The notes beneath the pieces were generated by a model, which was not told where the DNA came from, searched no databases, and saw nothing but the letters and a program-made list of their open reading frames with translations. Below are positions 56,032-64,000 of a stretch of DNA of 64,000 nucleotides, piece after piece. The position numbers were made by a program, and so were the translations under genes. The DNA lies in NCBI GenBank assembly GCA_031316115.1, contig JALDRC010000008.1, positions 62,001 through 126,000 on the forward strand. Reading direction: 5' to 3'. Within the stretch, counting starts at the first letter, position 1, and every line of letters starts with the position of its first letter. Source of the DNA: Nitrososphaeraceae archaeon. Its GTDB lineage: Archaea; Thermoproteota; Nitrososphaeria; Nitrososphaerales; Nitrososphaeraceae.

Positions 56032-58347
56032 TTGCAGGCAATCCTGTCCCAAGAATTTGGTTATTTCATATTGTTGGGTATTGGAATAGCCATGGCAATA
56101 ATAATCATGATATTGGTTAAAGCTGAAACTAAATGGCTTGGAACTAGAAAAACTTTTGAATGGTTTTCAACTGCTGGAAGAAATGTAAAATCTGGATTAA
56201 TTGCATCATCAGTGGTTTCAGCATGGACCTGGGCTGCCACCTTACTTCAATCATCTACTGTAACATATGAATTTGGCATAGGAGGACTTTTTTGGTATGC
56301 GGCGGGTGCTAGTATACAGGTTGTTCTTTTTGCTATTTTAGTTATAGAATTAAAGAGAAAGGCGCCTTCTTCTCACACATTTCCAGAATTAATTTCTGCA
56401 AGATTTGGATTCAAAGCGCATAAAGTCTTTTTGTTTTTTGGTCTGATCACAAATATAATCATAACCACTATGTTGATCCTTGGTGGTGCAGCTGTAGTAA
56501 ATGCATTAACAGGAGTAAATATCACAGTTGCTGCATTTTTGATTCCTATTGGAGTTATTATTTATACTATTTTTGGAGGGCTAAAAGCTACATTTTTTGC
56601 AGATTACCTTAATACTGCTTTTATTTTTTGTATAGTTTTGATATTTGTATTTGCGATTTATTTTATTAATCCACAAATAGGCGGAATTGAAGGTATGTAT
56701 AAGAAATTAACTGATATTTCATTAATCAATCCAGTTGAGGGTAATTCTCATGGATCTTATCTAACCTTGGCTTCGATAGGAGCTTTAAGTTTTGGTATAA
56801 TAAATATTGTTGGAAATTTTGGAAGTGTTTTTACTGATCAAGCATATTGGCAAAGAGCTATAGCATCAAGGCCAAAATCAGCTATACGTGGATTTTTGAT
56901 TGGAGGATTAGTATGGTTTGCTATTCCATTTACATTGGCCACATCTTTGGGACTGGCTGCTATTTCTATGGGAATTTCTTTAACGCCTCAAGAGGTCAAT
57001 TATGGATTGGTAGCGCCATCTGCTGCATCAGCTCTATTAGGAGACATTGGTGCAATATTGATATTGACTGCAGTATTCACTGCAGTGACCTCTGCAGGCT
57101 CTGCACAACTAATAGCAGTATCATCTCTAACTACTTATGATATTTATAGAGCATACATTAAACCTTCAGCTTCAGGACGTGAGCTTATTCGTATATCCAG
57201 ACTTGCTATCATAGGGTTTGGTGGAATTATCGGAATATTAGCATTGCTTCTCTTTCCTCTTGGGGTCAGTCTAGGGTATATGTACCTAACTATGGGTATT
57301 ATAATAGGACCGTCTGTAATTCCTATTACAATAGCCTTGATTTGGAAGAAGACAAACAAGAATGCAATAATTATAGGATCCATGTTAGGATTAGTATTTG
57401 GGATTACAACATGGCTATTGGTTGCTTATACTTATTACGGAGAGATATCAATCAATTCAACTAAGGAATATATACCTCTTTTATTTGGTAACATTGTTTC
57501 CATATCATCAGGTGGAATAATATCGGTAGTAATAAGTCTGTTAAAACCAGAAAACTTTAATTTTAATATTATGAAACAAAAGATTTTTGTTACTGATCAA
57601 AAAATTAGAGAAATTATTGAACAAGATAATGATGAAAATTTTTTGAAAAAGAATGCTCGCTTTACTTACAAATTTGCTATATTCTTTACATTTTCCCTTG
57701 TCATTATTTGGCCACTTCCGCTTTATATTTCTGGATATGTATTTTCTTTAAATGTCTTTACTTTATGGATTTATATTGCAATTATTTGGGCAGCTGGTTC
57801 AGCAATAACTATGATTATGTTACCAATTATTGAATCAAGAGGAGGAATAATAGAAGTCCTAAGGAAGGTAACAACAATTCACAACCAAAACATATCAGAT
57901 CGTAGTTCTAACACAGAAGACAAATATACACCAGAACATCATAATATTAAAAAAATACTTGTAGCAATAGATGGATCATTTAAATCTATTAAATCTTTAA
58001 AATATCTGGAATACTTATTTGAAAATAATACTAATGTAAAAATTTTTCTAGTGCATATAATCGAATGGATCGAACAAGATGAAGAAATACTTGACTATGA
58101 ATTAATTGAACAAATGGAACATAATGGTAGAAAAATATTAAAAAGCATTATAATTGACAATAGATATAGGTGTGAAAGAATAGTAAAATTGGGTGATCCG
58201 GGAAACAAAATAATAGATCTGGCCGAAAAATTAGATGTAGATCTGATTGTAATGGGTTCAAAGGGATTAGGTCAAACAGAACAAGAAATTGGAAGTGTGG
58301 CAAAAAAAGTACTTAAATCAACAACAAAACCAATTATTTTTCTGTAA
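56032..58347 (+). CDS. DUR3-like Na+/urea symporter (SSS family) with C-terminal UspA domain
   Basis: 771 residues. Residues 1-600 form a sodium:solute symporter with about 14 helices. The motif Ser-Ala-Trp-Thr-Trp-Ala-Ala-Thr-Leu-Leu-Gln-Ser-Ser (about 63-75) is a hallmark of DUR3-type urea transporters. Residues about 640-771 are a universal stress protein domain: Ile-Leu-Val-Ala-Ile-Asp-Gly-Ser at its start and Gly-Ser-Lys-Gly-Leu-Gly near its ATP-binding loop. The USP domain may sense nucleotides and gate transport. The start is TTG 56032; TTAAATA at about 56003-56009 could serve a leaderless transcript. A second urea entry route beside the UT channel. Confidence 0.9.
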   Translation: MQAILSQEFGYFILLGIGIAMAIIIMILVKAETKWLGTRKTFEWFSTAGRNVKSGLIASSVVSAWTWAATLLQSSTVTYEFGIGGLFWYAAGASIQVVLFAILVIELKRKAPSSHTFPELISARFGFKAHKVFLFFGLITNIIITTMLILGGAAVVNALTGVNITVAAFLIPIGVIIYTIFGGLKATFFADYLNTAFIFCIVLIFVFAIYFINPQIGGIEGMYKKLTDISLINPVEGNSHGSYLTLASIGALSFGIINIVGNFGSVFTDQAYWQRAIASRPKSAIRGFLIGGLVWFAIPFTLATSLGLAAISMGISLTPQEVNYGLVAPSAASALLGDIGAILILTAVFTAVTSAGSAQLIAVSSLTTYDIYRAYIKPSASGRELIRISRLAIIGFGGIIGILALLLFPLGVSLGYMYLTMGIIIGPSVIPITIALIWKKTNKNAIIIGSMLGLVFGITTWLLVAYTYYGEISINSTKEYIPLLFGNIVSISSGGIISVVISLLKPENFNFNIMKQKIFVTDQKIREIIEQDNDENFLKKNARFTYKFAIFFTFSLVIIWPLPLYISGYVFSLNVFTLWIYIAIIWAAGSAITMIMLPIIESRGGIIEVLRKVTTIHNQNISDRSSNTEDKYTPEHHNIKKILVAIDGSFKSIKSLKYLEYLFENNTNVKIFLVHIIEWIEQDEEILDYELIEQMEHNGRKILKSIIIDNRYRCERIVKLGDPGNKIIDLAEKLDVDLIVMGSKGLGQTEQEIGSVAKKVLKSTTKPIIFL

Positions 58348-58583
58348 AAAATGCTCATAGAATAGATCTTAAATACATCAACTCATTAATTGAGACACAT
58401 TTTCCTAATTTATTTCTATATTTAATATAAGAAATGGTATGAGCGAACATTAAGACAATGAAAGATTCCAATCTTAAAACCTAAAAAAATTATCATCATT
58501 TCTAATTTTTTTAATTTGTAAGATATTGATTTAAGAAAATAAAATACTGTATTTTAAAAAAAATAGCATATCGTTATTGTGTC

Positions 58584-59339
58584 TTATTTCGCAGACATAC
58601 CACCGTCTACATCAAGTTCTGTTCCAGTTACCCATTTAGAATCATCTGAACACAAATAGAGTACAGCATTAGATACATCTATTGGATCACCGATTCTTCC
58701 CAGTGGAAATGCGGATTCTAGAGTCTTTCTTGCGTTTTCATCATTCATGTATGGTTCCAAATAGGGGGATCTTATGGACGATGGAACAATACAGTTACAT
58801 CTTATGCCATATTTACCGTATTCTACAGAGATATGTTTTGTGAATGATATTAATCCTCCTTTTGTGAGACCATAAATTGAAAGAGGAACTCCAGGGATTG
58901 CTTTTGTCCCTAATGTAGACGAAATATTTACAATATTACCATATTTATTTTCCATCATAATTGGTAAAACTGATTTGGTCATATGCAAAGTACCTACTAA
59001 ATTAACCTCGATCAATTTTCTCCATTCATCTTCGTTAGTCACGTGAAATGGTTCGGGATCATTTATTATTCCTGCATTATTTACCAAAATATCAACTGTA
59101 TTAAAAATATTTGTAGTTTGTTCTACAATATTTAAAACATCCCCTTCCTTTGTGATGTCTGATGGTAAAGGTAGAAGATTATCTTTATTCCCGAGATCTT
59201 GTACCAATTTTTTTAATTTCTTACTATTTTTACCCACAAGAACAACCTTACACCCTTCTGAAACAAGTTTTTTGCTAATATCTCTCCCTACGGTTCCACT
59301 TGCACCTGTAACTATTGCAACCTTATTCTGTAATTTCAA
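58584..59339 (-). CDS. SDR-family oxidoreductase
   Basis: 251 residues, classical short-chain dehydrogenase. The cofactor loop is Thr-Gly-Ala-Ser-Gly-Thr-Val-Gly-Arg (about 11-19), then Asn-Asn-Ala-Gly-Ile, Ser of Asn-Ile-Ser-Ser-Thr-Leu (about 141) and the active-site Tyr-Gly-Leu-Thr-Lys (about 154-158). Function beyond a 3-ketoacyl/sugar-type reductase cannot be told. ATG start; stands alone. Confidence 0.88.
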   Translation of the reverse strand: MKLQNKVAIVTGASGTVGRDISKKLVSEGCKVVLVGKNSKKLKKLVQDLGNKDNLLPLPSDITKEGDVLNIVEQTTNIFNTVDILVNNAGIINDPEPFHVTNEDEWRKLIEVNLVGTLHMTKSVLPIMMENKYGNIVNISSTLGTKAIPGVPLSIYGLTKGGLISFTKHISVEYGKYGIRCNCIVPSSIRSPYLEPYMNDENARKTLESAFPLGRIGDPIDVSNAVLYLCSDDSKWVTGTELDVDGGMSAK

Positions 59340-59543
59340 AAATTAATCTTAACCTCGTTTATAAGATATATTAGCATATATTCTAAGTTTACGGATTTTT
59401 TGATAATTTGAAAAAAATTCAGGTTTTTTAGTTAGATTTTATTTGCATTTTTACTAAAATTGAAAATATGAATCTATTTCTATTCCATAAATGGAATAAC
59501 GGTATTAAATTCTTTAAATAATTTCGTTAACAAGGAAAGGAAA

Positions 59544-60512
59544 ATGAATTCATTAGAAGCTATGGAAAGGGAAATTTATCGTCAGATTCTGGAAATTCCG
59601 AAGATAAAAAGGTTTAATCAAATTGTAAACAATCAAAATTGTATTTTTACAGGATCAGGTGATTCATATGTGGTAGGTCTTATTTGTAGCTATCTCACTA
59701 ATTTCAATACAATATGCATTGATCCTGCAGATATGGTAATCAATCCCTCTATTAGCAAAGGGAAAACTGTTTTTATAATTTCAATTTCTGGCAAAACTCA
59801 AGAAAATATTTTAGTCGCTCAAAAAATTAAAAAATATTCGAATAAAATAGTAGCAATAACTAACAGCCCTAATAGCCAATTAGCTAAAAATTGTGATAGT
59901 GTAATACATCTTGATTATAAAAGTTTTCCAGTAACCACCGCAGGAACGTTGAGTTTTGTAATAAGTATGTTAACATGTGTAAATATATTGGGAAAATCTC
60001 TGGAGATAGATAATCTAAGTTCTATATACGAAAAAACTAGGAAAAAAGCAGAAAACCTAGTTTCTAAAACTGAAAATATCTTTACTTTCCCTAGCTGTAG
60101 ATCTATTATATTCCTAGGAAATTCTATATTATTTCCTATAGCCCTATATGGATCTTTAAAAATTAACGAAGTATTTGGTTGGAAATCGTTCGCCTATTCT
60201 TTAGAGAATTTTTGTCATTCTCCTCTATTTGAAACTACCGAAGATGATTTAATATTTGTATTTTCATCTAAGAGACATAGCTTACATAATAAAATAAAAA
60301 AATTAAACACATTGTTGCAAAAAAGAAAAATAACTACATTGATGATGGAAATTCCTGATTATAATGATATTCAAATTTTATTGTTTTCAACTTTTTTGAT
60401 TCAATTATATGTAGCAAAACTTGCGAAAAAGTTAGAGTTCCAAAATTGTTATTTTTTAGAAAATAAAGAATTACTAAAGATCAGTTCTCAATTAATCTAT
60501 AACACAAAATAA
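59544..60512 (+). CDS. SIS-domain sugar isomerase-like protein
   Basis: 322 residues with two SIS halves. The first has Phe-Thr-Gly-Ser-Gly-Asp-Ser-Tyr (about 35-42), Ile-Ser-Ile-Ser-Gly-Lys-Thr-Gln-Glu (phosphosugar-binding Ser loop) and Ile-Thr-Asn-Ser-Pro-Asn-Ser. The second has Ile-Ile-Phe-Leu-Gly-Asn-Ser and a Glu-Asn-Phe-Cys-His-Ser-Pro loop. It resembles the isomerase half of GlmS/FrlB or archaeal phosphoglucose/mannose isomerases. A good ribosome site (AAGGAAAGGA) precedes ATG 59544. It is the first of four co-oriented genes leading to mannose-related enzymes. Confidence 0.8.
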   Translation: MNSLEAMEREIYRQILEIPKIKRFNQIVNNQNCIFTGSGDSYVVGLICSYLTNFNTICIDPADMVINPSISKGKTVFIISISGKTQENILVAQKIKKYSNKIVAITNSPNSQLAKNCDSVIHLDYKSFPVTTAGTLSFVISMLTCVNILGKSLEIDNLSSIYEKTRKKAENLVSKTENIFTFPSCRSIIFLGNSILFPIALYGSLKINEVFGWKSFAYSLENFCHSPLFETTEDDLIFVFSSKRHSLHNKIKKLNTLLQKRKITTLMMEIPDYNDIQILLFSTFLIQLYVAKLAKKLEFQNCYFLENKELLKISSQLIYNTK

Positions 60513-60652
60513 TTTACAAATTCTTCATGATATCAAAATGCGTTACAATAAATAGAAATCAACAGAAAAACCAAGGAAATTTAGTTTTTATAATAATATT
60601 CAAAGATATGCAAAAAGAAATAAACTCGAATAAACAATATACCAGATAATAA

Positions 60653-61219
60653 TTGGACATTCATGGATATTACGCTATTCTAGGATTAACTATCGAAGCG
60701 GATCCCACAGAGATAAAAAAAGCTTATAGGAAATTAGTTAAAAAATATCATCCAGATAAGAATTTAGACAAGATAAATAACTTAGAGATGATTAAAAAAA
60801 TTAATCTAGCTTTTGAAGTTTTGTCTGACAATACTAGAAGGAATGATTACGATAAATTATGTTTAGAGCTGCAGAATACCAAAATTGCTGATAACCTAGA
60901 TATAATTATCCATCACGCTGACGAACAGATTGACAGAAATAAAAAACCCAAGGATTCCTTTATAAAATTCGATGAACAAAATAGTAAATCTAAATTTAAA
61001 ATTCTAATAGAAGATTCATTATGTATGGCTTTTGGTAGTTGTGAAATCCTAGCCCCAAATGTTTTTCGTATTGAGACTAATAGGATAATCAATCCAAAAG
61101 CAAAAGTGATTTCTGAATCAGGAAATGAATTTAATGATATATTGGATGCTGCTCAGACATGTCCCACAAAAGCTATTAAAATTATCGATAAATCTACAGG
61201 AAGACAGATCTTTCCATGA
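60653..61219 (+). CDS. DnaJ-ferredoxin fusion protein
   Basis: 188 residues. Residues 1-68 are a J-domain with the His-Pro-Asp motif (Tyr-His-Pro-Asp-Lys-Asn). After a linker, about residues 108-180 form a ferredoxin domain with Cys-x5-Cys (Cys-Met-Ala-Phe-Gly-Ser-Cys) and a distal Cys-Pro-Thr-Lys-Ala. The J-domain recruits DnaK; the cluster may make this redox-sensitive. Such DnaJ-Fer proteins are known in Thaumarchaeota, where transfer from a plant/algal lineage has been proposed. With only three of the four usual Cys, a [3Fe-4S] cluster is possible. Start TTG 60653. Confidence 0.85.
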   Translation: MDIHGYYAILGLTIEADPTEIKKAYRKLVKKYHPDKNLDKINNLEMIKKINLAFEVLSDNTRRNDYDKLCLELQNTKIADNLDIIIHHADEQIDRNKKPKDSFIKFDEQNSKSKFKILIEDSLCMAFGSCEILAPNVFRIETNRIINPKAKVISESGNEFNDILDAAQTCPTKAIKIIDKSTGRQIFP

Positions 61220-61291
61220 TGTGTAAAATTCTTATGTAACTTGTTACGTTAAAGTATAAGTTAGTTTTCTTAAGGAAAAGAGTAAAAAGAT

Positions 61292-62143
61292 ATGAAATAC
61301 TTGATTTTTTCAGATATTGATAATACGCTCATACAATCATATGTTAGAAACAATGGAGAAATGATTCATTCTGATGGTTATGGAGATATCAAAAAATTTG
61401 TAAAAATGCTTAAAGACAACTACATTCCATTAATTCTTTGCTCAACCAAAACAAGAATAGAACAAGAAAAAATAAGACATGATCTAGAAATAGATGATCC
61501 ATATATCGTAGAAAATGGCGGGGCCATAATATTTCCAGAAAATTATTTCAATATTGATTTTGAGGATTTAGGTTTAGATACCAGAGAAAGTGATGGGAAT
61601 TTTGTTATTGAATTAGGAAAATCTTATGAGAAAATAGTGAATATACTTAAAGATATACGCAGTAATTTTCAAATCGAATTTAAAACTGTATCAGATTTTT
61701 CAATTGAAGAATTAGCAGGTAGGGTAGGAATTTCCACAAAGGATGCAAAGTTAATGGCATCAAGAGAGTATAGTGAAACTGTTATTGATATAAATGAAAA
61801 CAATAGAAACAACCTAGAACAGATCTTGAAGAATAAAAACCTAATGATGCTGCAAGGTACGAGATACTTGACAATTTCAGCATTACACAATAAAGGGTCA
61901 GCAGTCTCAATCTTGAAGAACTTGTTTTATAAAAAGTATGGAAATAAAAACATCCAAGCAATAGCAATTGGAGATGCTATAAATGATGTCTCAATGTTTG
62001 AAAATGTCGATCAGGCTTTCTTAGTCAGGAATATTTTCAAAGGCTATGCACAGATAGATATCAATAATTTAAAAAGGGTAAAGGGCATTGCACAGGAAGG
62101 CTGGAAAGAAGTGATATTAAATTATGTTTTAGAGAGGAATTAA
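61292..62143 (+). CDS. mpgP: Mannosyl-3-phosphoglycerate phosphatase (HAD superfamily)
   Basis: 283 residues, HAD subfamily IIB. The nucleophile motif is Phe-Ser-Asp-Ile-Asp-Asn-Thr-Leu (about 7-14), motif II Cys-Ser-Thr-Lys-Thr, the cap Val-Glu-Asn-Gly-Gly-Ala-Ile, and motif IV Ile-Gly-Asp-Ala-Ile-Asn-Asp (about 229-235). It would dephosphorylate mannosyl-3-phosphoglycerate to the compatible solute mannosylglycerate. No MPG synthase is in the window. A Shine-Dalgarno-like AAGGAAAAGAG precedes ATG 61292; the next gene starts 2 bp after its stop. Confidence 0.8.
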   Translation: MKYLIFSDIDNTLIQSYVRNNGEMIHSDGYGDIKKFVKMLKDNYIPLILCSTKTRIEQEKIRHDLEIDDPYIVENGGAIIFPENYFNIDFEDLGLDTRESDGNFVIELGKSYEKIVNILKDIRSNFQIEFKTVSDFSIEELAGRVGISTKDAKLMASREYSETVIDINENNRNNLEQILKNKNLMMLQGTRYLTISALHNKGSAVSILKNLFYKKYGNKNIQAIAIGDAINDVSMFENVDQAFLVRNIFKGYAQIDINNLKRVKGIAQEGWKEVILNYVLERN

Positions 62144-62145
62144 AC

Positions 62146-64000
62146 ATGAATGAACCAACCATTCATGTAGTCCCACATATGCATTACGATGCTGTATGGA
62201 TTTTAAATAGACAGGATTATTATTTTGTAAATATCGAGGTAATTCTAAAACAAGCTATAGATCTCATAAAAAAAGCAGATTACAAATTTATGATTGAACA
62301 AACATATTTACTAGAGAAAATAGAAAAAGATTATCCTCATTTATTTGCAGAAATAAGTGATTTGATTAAAGAAAATAAAATTGAAATTGCTGGTGGGCAA
62401 TATTTGTTGGCTGATACAATGATTCCAAATGGAGAAGTACTTATTAGAGAAATTATTGAAGGTAAAAAATTTGTAAAGCAAAAATTTGGTCATGATATAT
62501 CTGTTGCTTATGGAGCAGACGAATTTGGATTTAATGCTCAGTGGCCACAAATTTTAAAAAATGCAGGCTATAAATACTGTATTTTTAGAAGAGGTATTGG
62601 TAATGCTGTACCTTCAGAGTTTTATTGGGAAGGTATCGATGGTTCAAGAATTTTAACCCATTGGATGCCATTAGGGTATCGTGCAGGATTATTTTTAGAT
62701 GAGTTAGACAAAGCATATAGAAAATTAAAAACGCATTCATCTACTAATCAGATTTTAATGCTATCAGGAAGTGGTTCCACTCCACCGCAACCTGAGTTAA
62801 TAAAAGTAATAAAAGAATGGAATGAAAAATCAATAGATAAAAATGGAAATTTTACAAAAAATTATAAAATGTCTATTTCTACACCTATTAGTTTTTTTAA
62901 AGCATTAGAAAAACAAAATATAAAATTTAAAATTAGAAAAGGAGAAATGTATTCAGGCAAATTTTCTGCGGTATATCCTAATTCTACTTCAACTAGAATG
63001 TGGATAAAACAAGGAGCAAAAGAATTTGAGAATAGTCTTTTGTTACTCGAAAGGTTAGATACAATTGCAGGGTTAATAAATATCCATGATGAGAATATAT
63101 CAGATCTATTATCCAAGTATTGGAAAGAAATGCTATTTATCGCAATGCATGATGTCTTACCAGGTACTGGAGTAGATGAGGTTTACAAGGAGATAAAAGA
63201 AATTTTTGATAATGCAAAAAAAAGTATAGGAAGTTCTATCCAAGAATATTTGAAAAAACTATCTCAAAAGACTGGAAATAATTCTGATATTTTTATTTTT
63301 AATCCATTGTCATGGGAGGTTACCAATTGGACTGAACTAAGTTTAGAATTTAATGAAAAAGAGATTATGGGAATTTCCGAATTAATAGATAACGATCAGA
63401 GGATTGATATAGAAATCCTGGATTATTCGTTATATCCTGATAATTCTATAAAGAGAATTAATATTGGATTTATTATTACTGTTCCTTCTTTAGGATATAA
63501 AACATTGAAAATTGTAAAATCAGATAGCATGGATTCGGAAACTATTATTACGCATGATACAACTTTTAATAATAAAGAATATGAAATAGAAGTTAATCGA
63601 GAAAATGCAATAATCACTATTACAAAGACCGATAAAAATAAGAATAAAATAACATATCTAAAAGGCAATGAAATATGTTTAGAAGAAGAAATTGGAGATT
63701 TGTACTATCACAGAGCAAATTTGGATTTGGTAAAATCTGAATCAGGTGAGGGTATTAAGTATGGGATATTCAATCCAGAAAAATACGATGTAGTAAAAGG
63801 CAGGTTGAGGACACATATTAAATTCAAGAGTAAATATTATGCATTGAGATGGCCATACAGATTTACTGAAAAACTAAAACCTGTATTATTTAGACATGAT
63901 TTTATTGATATAGAAAAGGAAATAATAATTTTTAAAAATTTAAACAGAATAGATTTTAAAACACATATTTACCATAAACATCCCAACTCTAGACTCAGGG
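62146..64000 (+). CDS. GH38 family alpha-mannosidase-like protein (partial, runs off the window)
   Basis: Open from ATG 62146 to the window end, 618 codons without a stop. The GH38 signature starts at residue 7 (Val-Val-Pro-His-Met-His-Tyr-Asp-Ala-Val-Trp). The likely nucleophile Asp is in Gly-Ala-Asp-Glu-Phe-Gly-Phe-Asn (about 125), followed by an Ala-Gly-Tyr-Lys-Tyr segment and a C-terminal beta-sandwich start. Related enzymes release alpha-mannose, and some split mannosylglycerate. It follows mpgP by 2 bp, so the pair is probably co-transcribed, suggesting breakdown of, or control over, the solute. Confidence 0.85.
   Translation, partial: MNEPTIHVVPHMHYDAVWILNRQDYYFVNIEVILKQAIDLIKKADYKFMIEQTYLLEKIEKDYPHLFAEISDLIKENKIEIAGGQYLLADTMIPNGEVLIREIIEGKKFVKQKFGHDISVAYGADEFGFNAQWPQILKNAGYKYCIFRRGIGNAVPSEFYWEGIDGSRILTHWMPLGYRAGLFLDELDKAYRKLKTHSSTNQILMLSGSGSTPPQPELIKVIKEWNEKSIDKNGNFTKNYKMSISTPISFFKALEKQNIKFKIRKGEMYSGKFSAVYPNSTSTRMWIKQGAKEFENSLLLLERLDTIAGLINIHDENISDLLSKYWKEMLFIAMHDVLPGTGVDEVYKEIKEIFDNAKKSIGSSIQEYLKKLSQKTGNNSDIFIFNPLSWEVTNWTELSLEFNEKEIMGISELIDNDQRIDIEILDYSLYPDNSIKRINIGFIITVPSLGYKTLKIVKSDSMDSETIITHDTTFNNKEYEIEVNRENAIITITKTDKNKNKITYLKGNEICLEEEIGDLYYHRANLDLVKSESGEGIKYGIFNPEKYDVVKGRLRTHIKFKSKYYALRWPYRFTEKLKPVLFRHDFIDIEKEIIIFKNLNRIDFKTHIYHKHPNSRLR

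Noticed and set aside
1-64000. CRISPR arrays
   Set aside because: No regularly spaced short repeats were seen anywhere; the only repeats are IS copies and their target duplications.

Overview
The window looks like a 64 kb piece of a soil-type ammonia-oxidising thaumarchaeon (Nitrososphaerota, Nitrososphaeraceae). The base composition is strongly AT-rich, which fits a Nitrosocosmicus-like genome better than Nitrososphaera proper. The placement rests on gene content: archaeal urease genes with a group II chaperonin inside the operon, a eukaryote-type UT urea channel plus a DUR3-like urea symporter, a DnaJ-ferredoxin fusion, class III PHA synthase (phaE-phaC), mannosyl-3-phosphoglycerate phosphatase, and PsbP-like secreted proteins. 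No ammonia-oxidation gene lies in the window, so the lineage call is an inference. TTG and GTG starts are common.

Region 1 (1-6000) is an envelope block: secreted or anchored small proteins, a D-glucuronyl C5-epimerase-like enzyme, and a large surface protein with three prealbumin-like repeats and a YVTN beta-propeller. Region 2 (6000-13700) is sparse: an HD/PDE-like plus GNAT fusion, a Rieske protein, a class V aminotransferase with an unusual Asn, and a dodecin. Region 3 (13700-17750) is a graveyard: remnants of an integrated element (C2H2 protein, frameshifted AEP-type primase, two hairpins), two copies of a 721-bp IS6-like element and a decayed methyltransferase. Region 4 (17800-24500) holds thymidylate kinase, a three-module zinc-ribbon protein, tRNA-Arg(GCG), a secreted phosphoesterase, another IS copy, a YjbQ-family protein and an alpha/beta hydrolase. 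Region 5 (24600-34300) holds the PHA genes, an isochorismatase-family hydrolase, a broken amidohydrolase, a CPA2 antiporter and small proteins. Region 6 (34500-39000) contains three more IS copies; one interrupts a phosphoesterase gene with a perfect 8-bp target duplication.

Region 7 (39000-58400) is the nitrogen heart of the window. It has a PII-like protein, then a minus-strand urea block transcribed UT transporter, unknown 194-aa protein, ureA, ureB, ureC, chaperonin, unknown 136-aa protein, ureE, ureF, ureG, ureD. After an IS copy come a Zn/Mn-type ABC importer, a ParB-like protein, an Lrp/AsnC-like regulator and a divergent DUR3-like symporter fused to a UspA domain. Together these cover urea entry, urease synthesis, nickel-site maturation and probable regulation. 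Region 8 (58500-64000) has an SDR, a SIS-domain isomerase, DnaJ-ferredoxin, mannosyl-3-phosphoglycerate phosphatase and a GH38 alpha-mannosidase that runs off the window; this suggests mannosylglycerate or mannoside metabolism.

The most notable items are the urease operon with its own chaperonin and two unknown proteins, a perfect palindrome upstream of ureA, the HD/PDE-GNAT fusion, the DUR3-UspA fusion, and IS copies that share a lesion, implying movement in trans.
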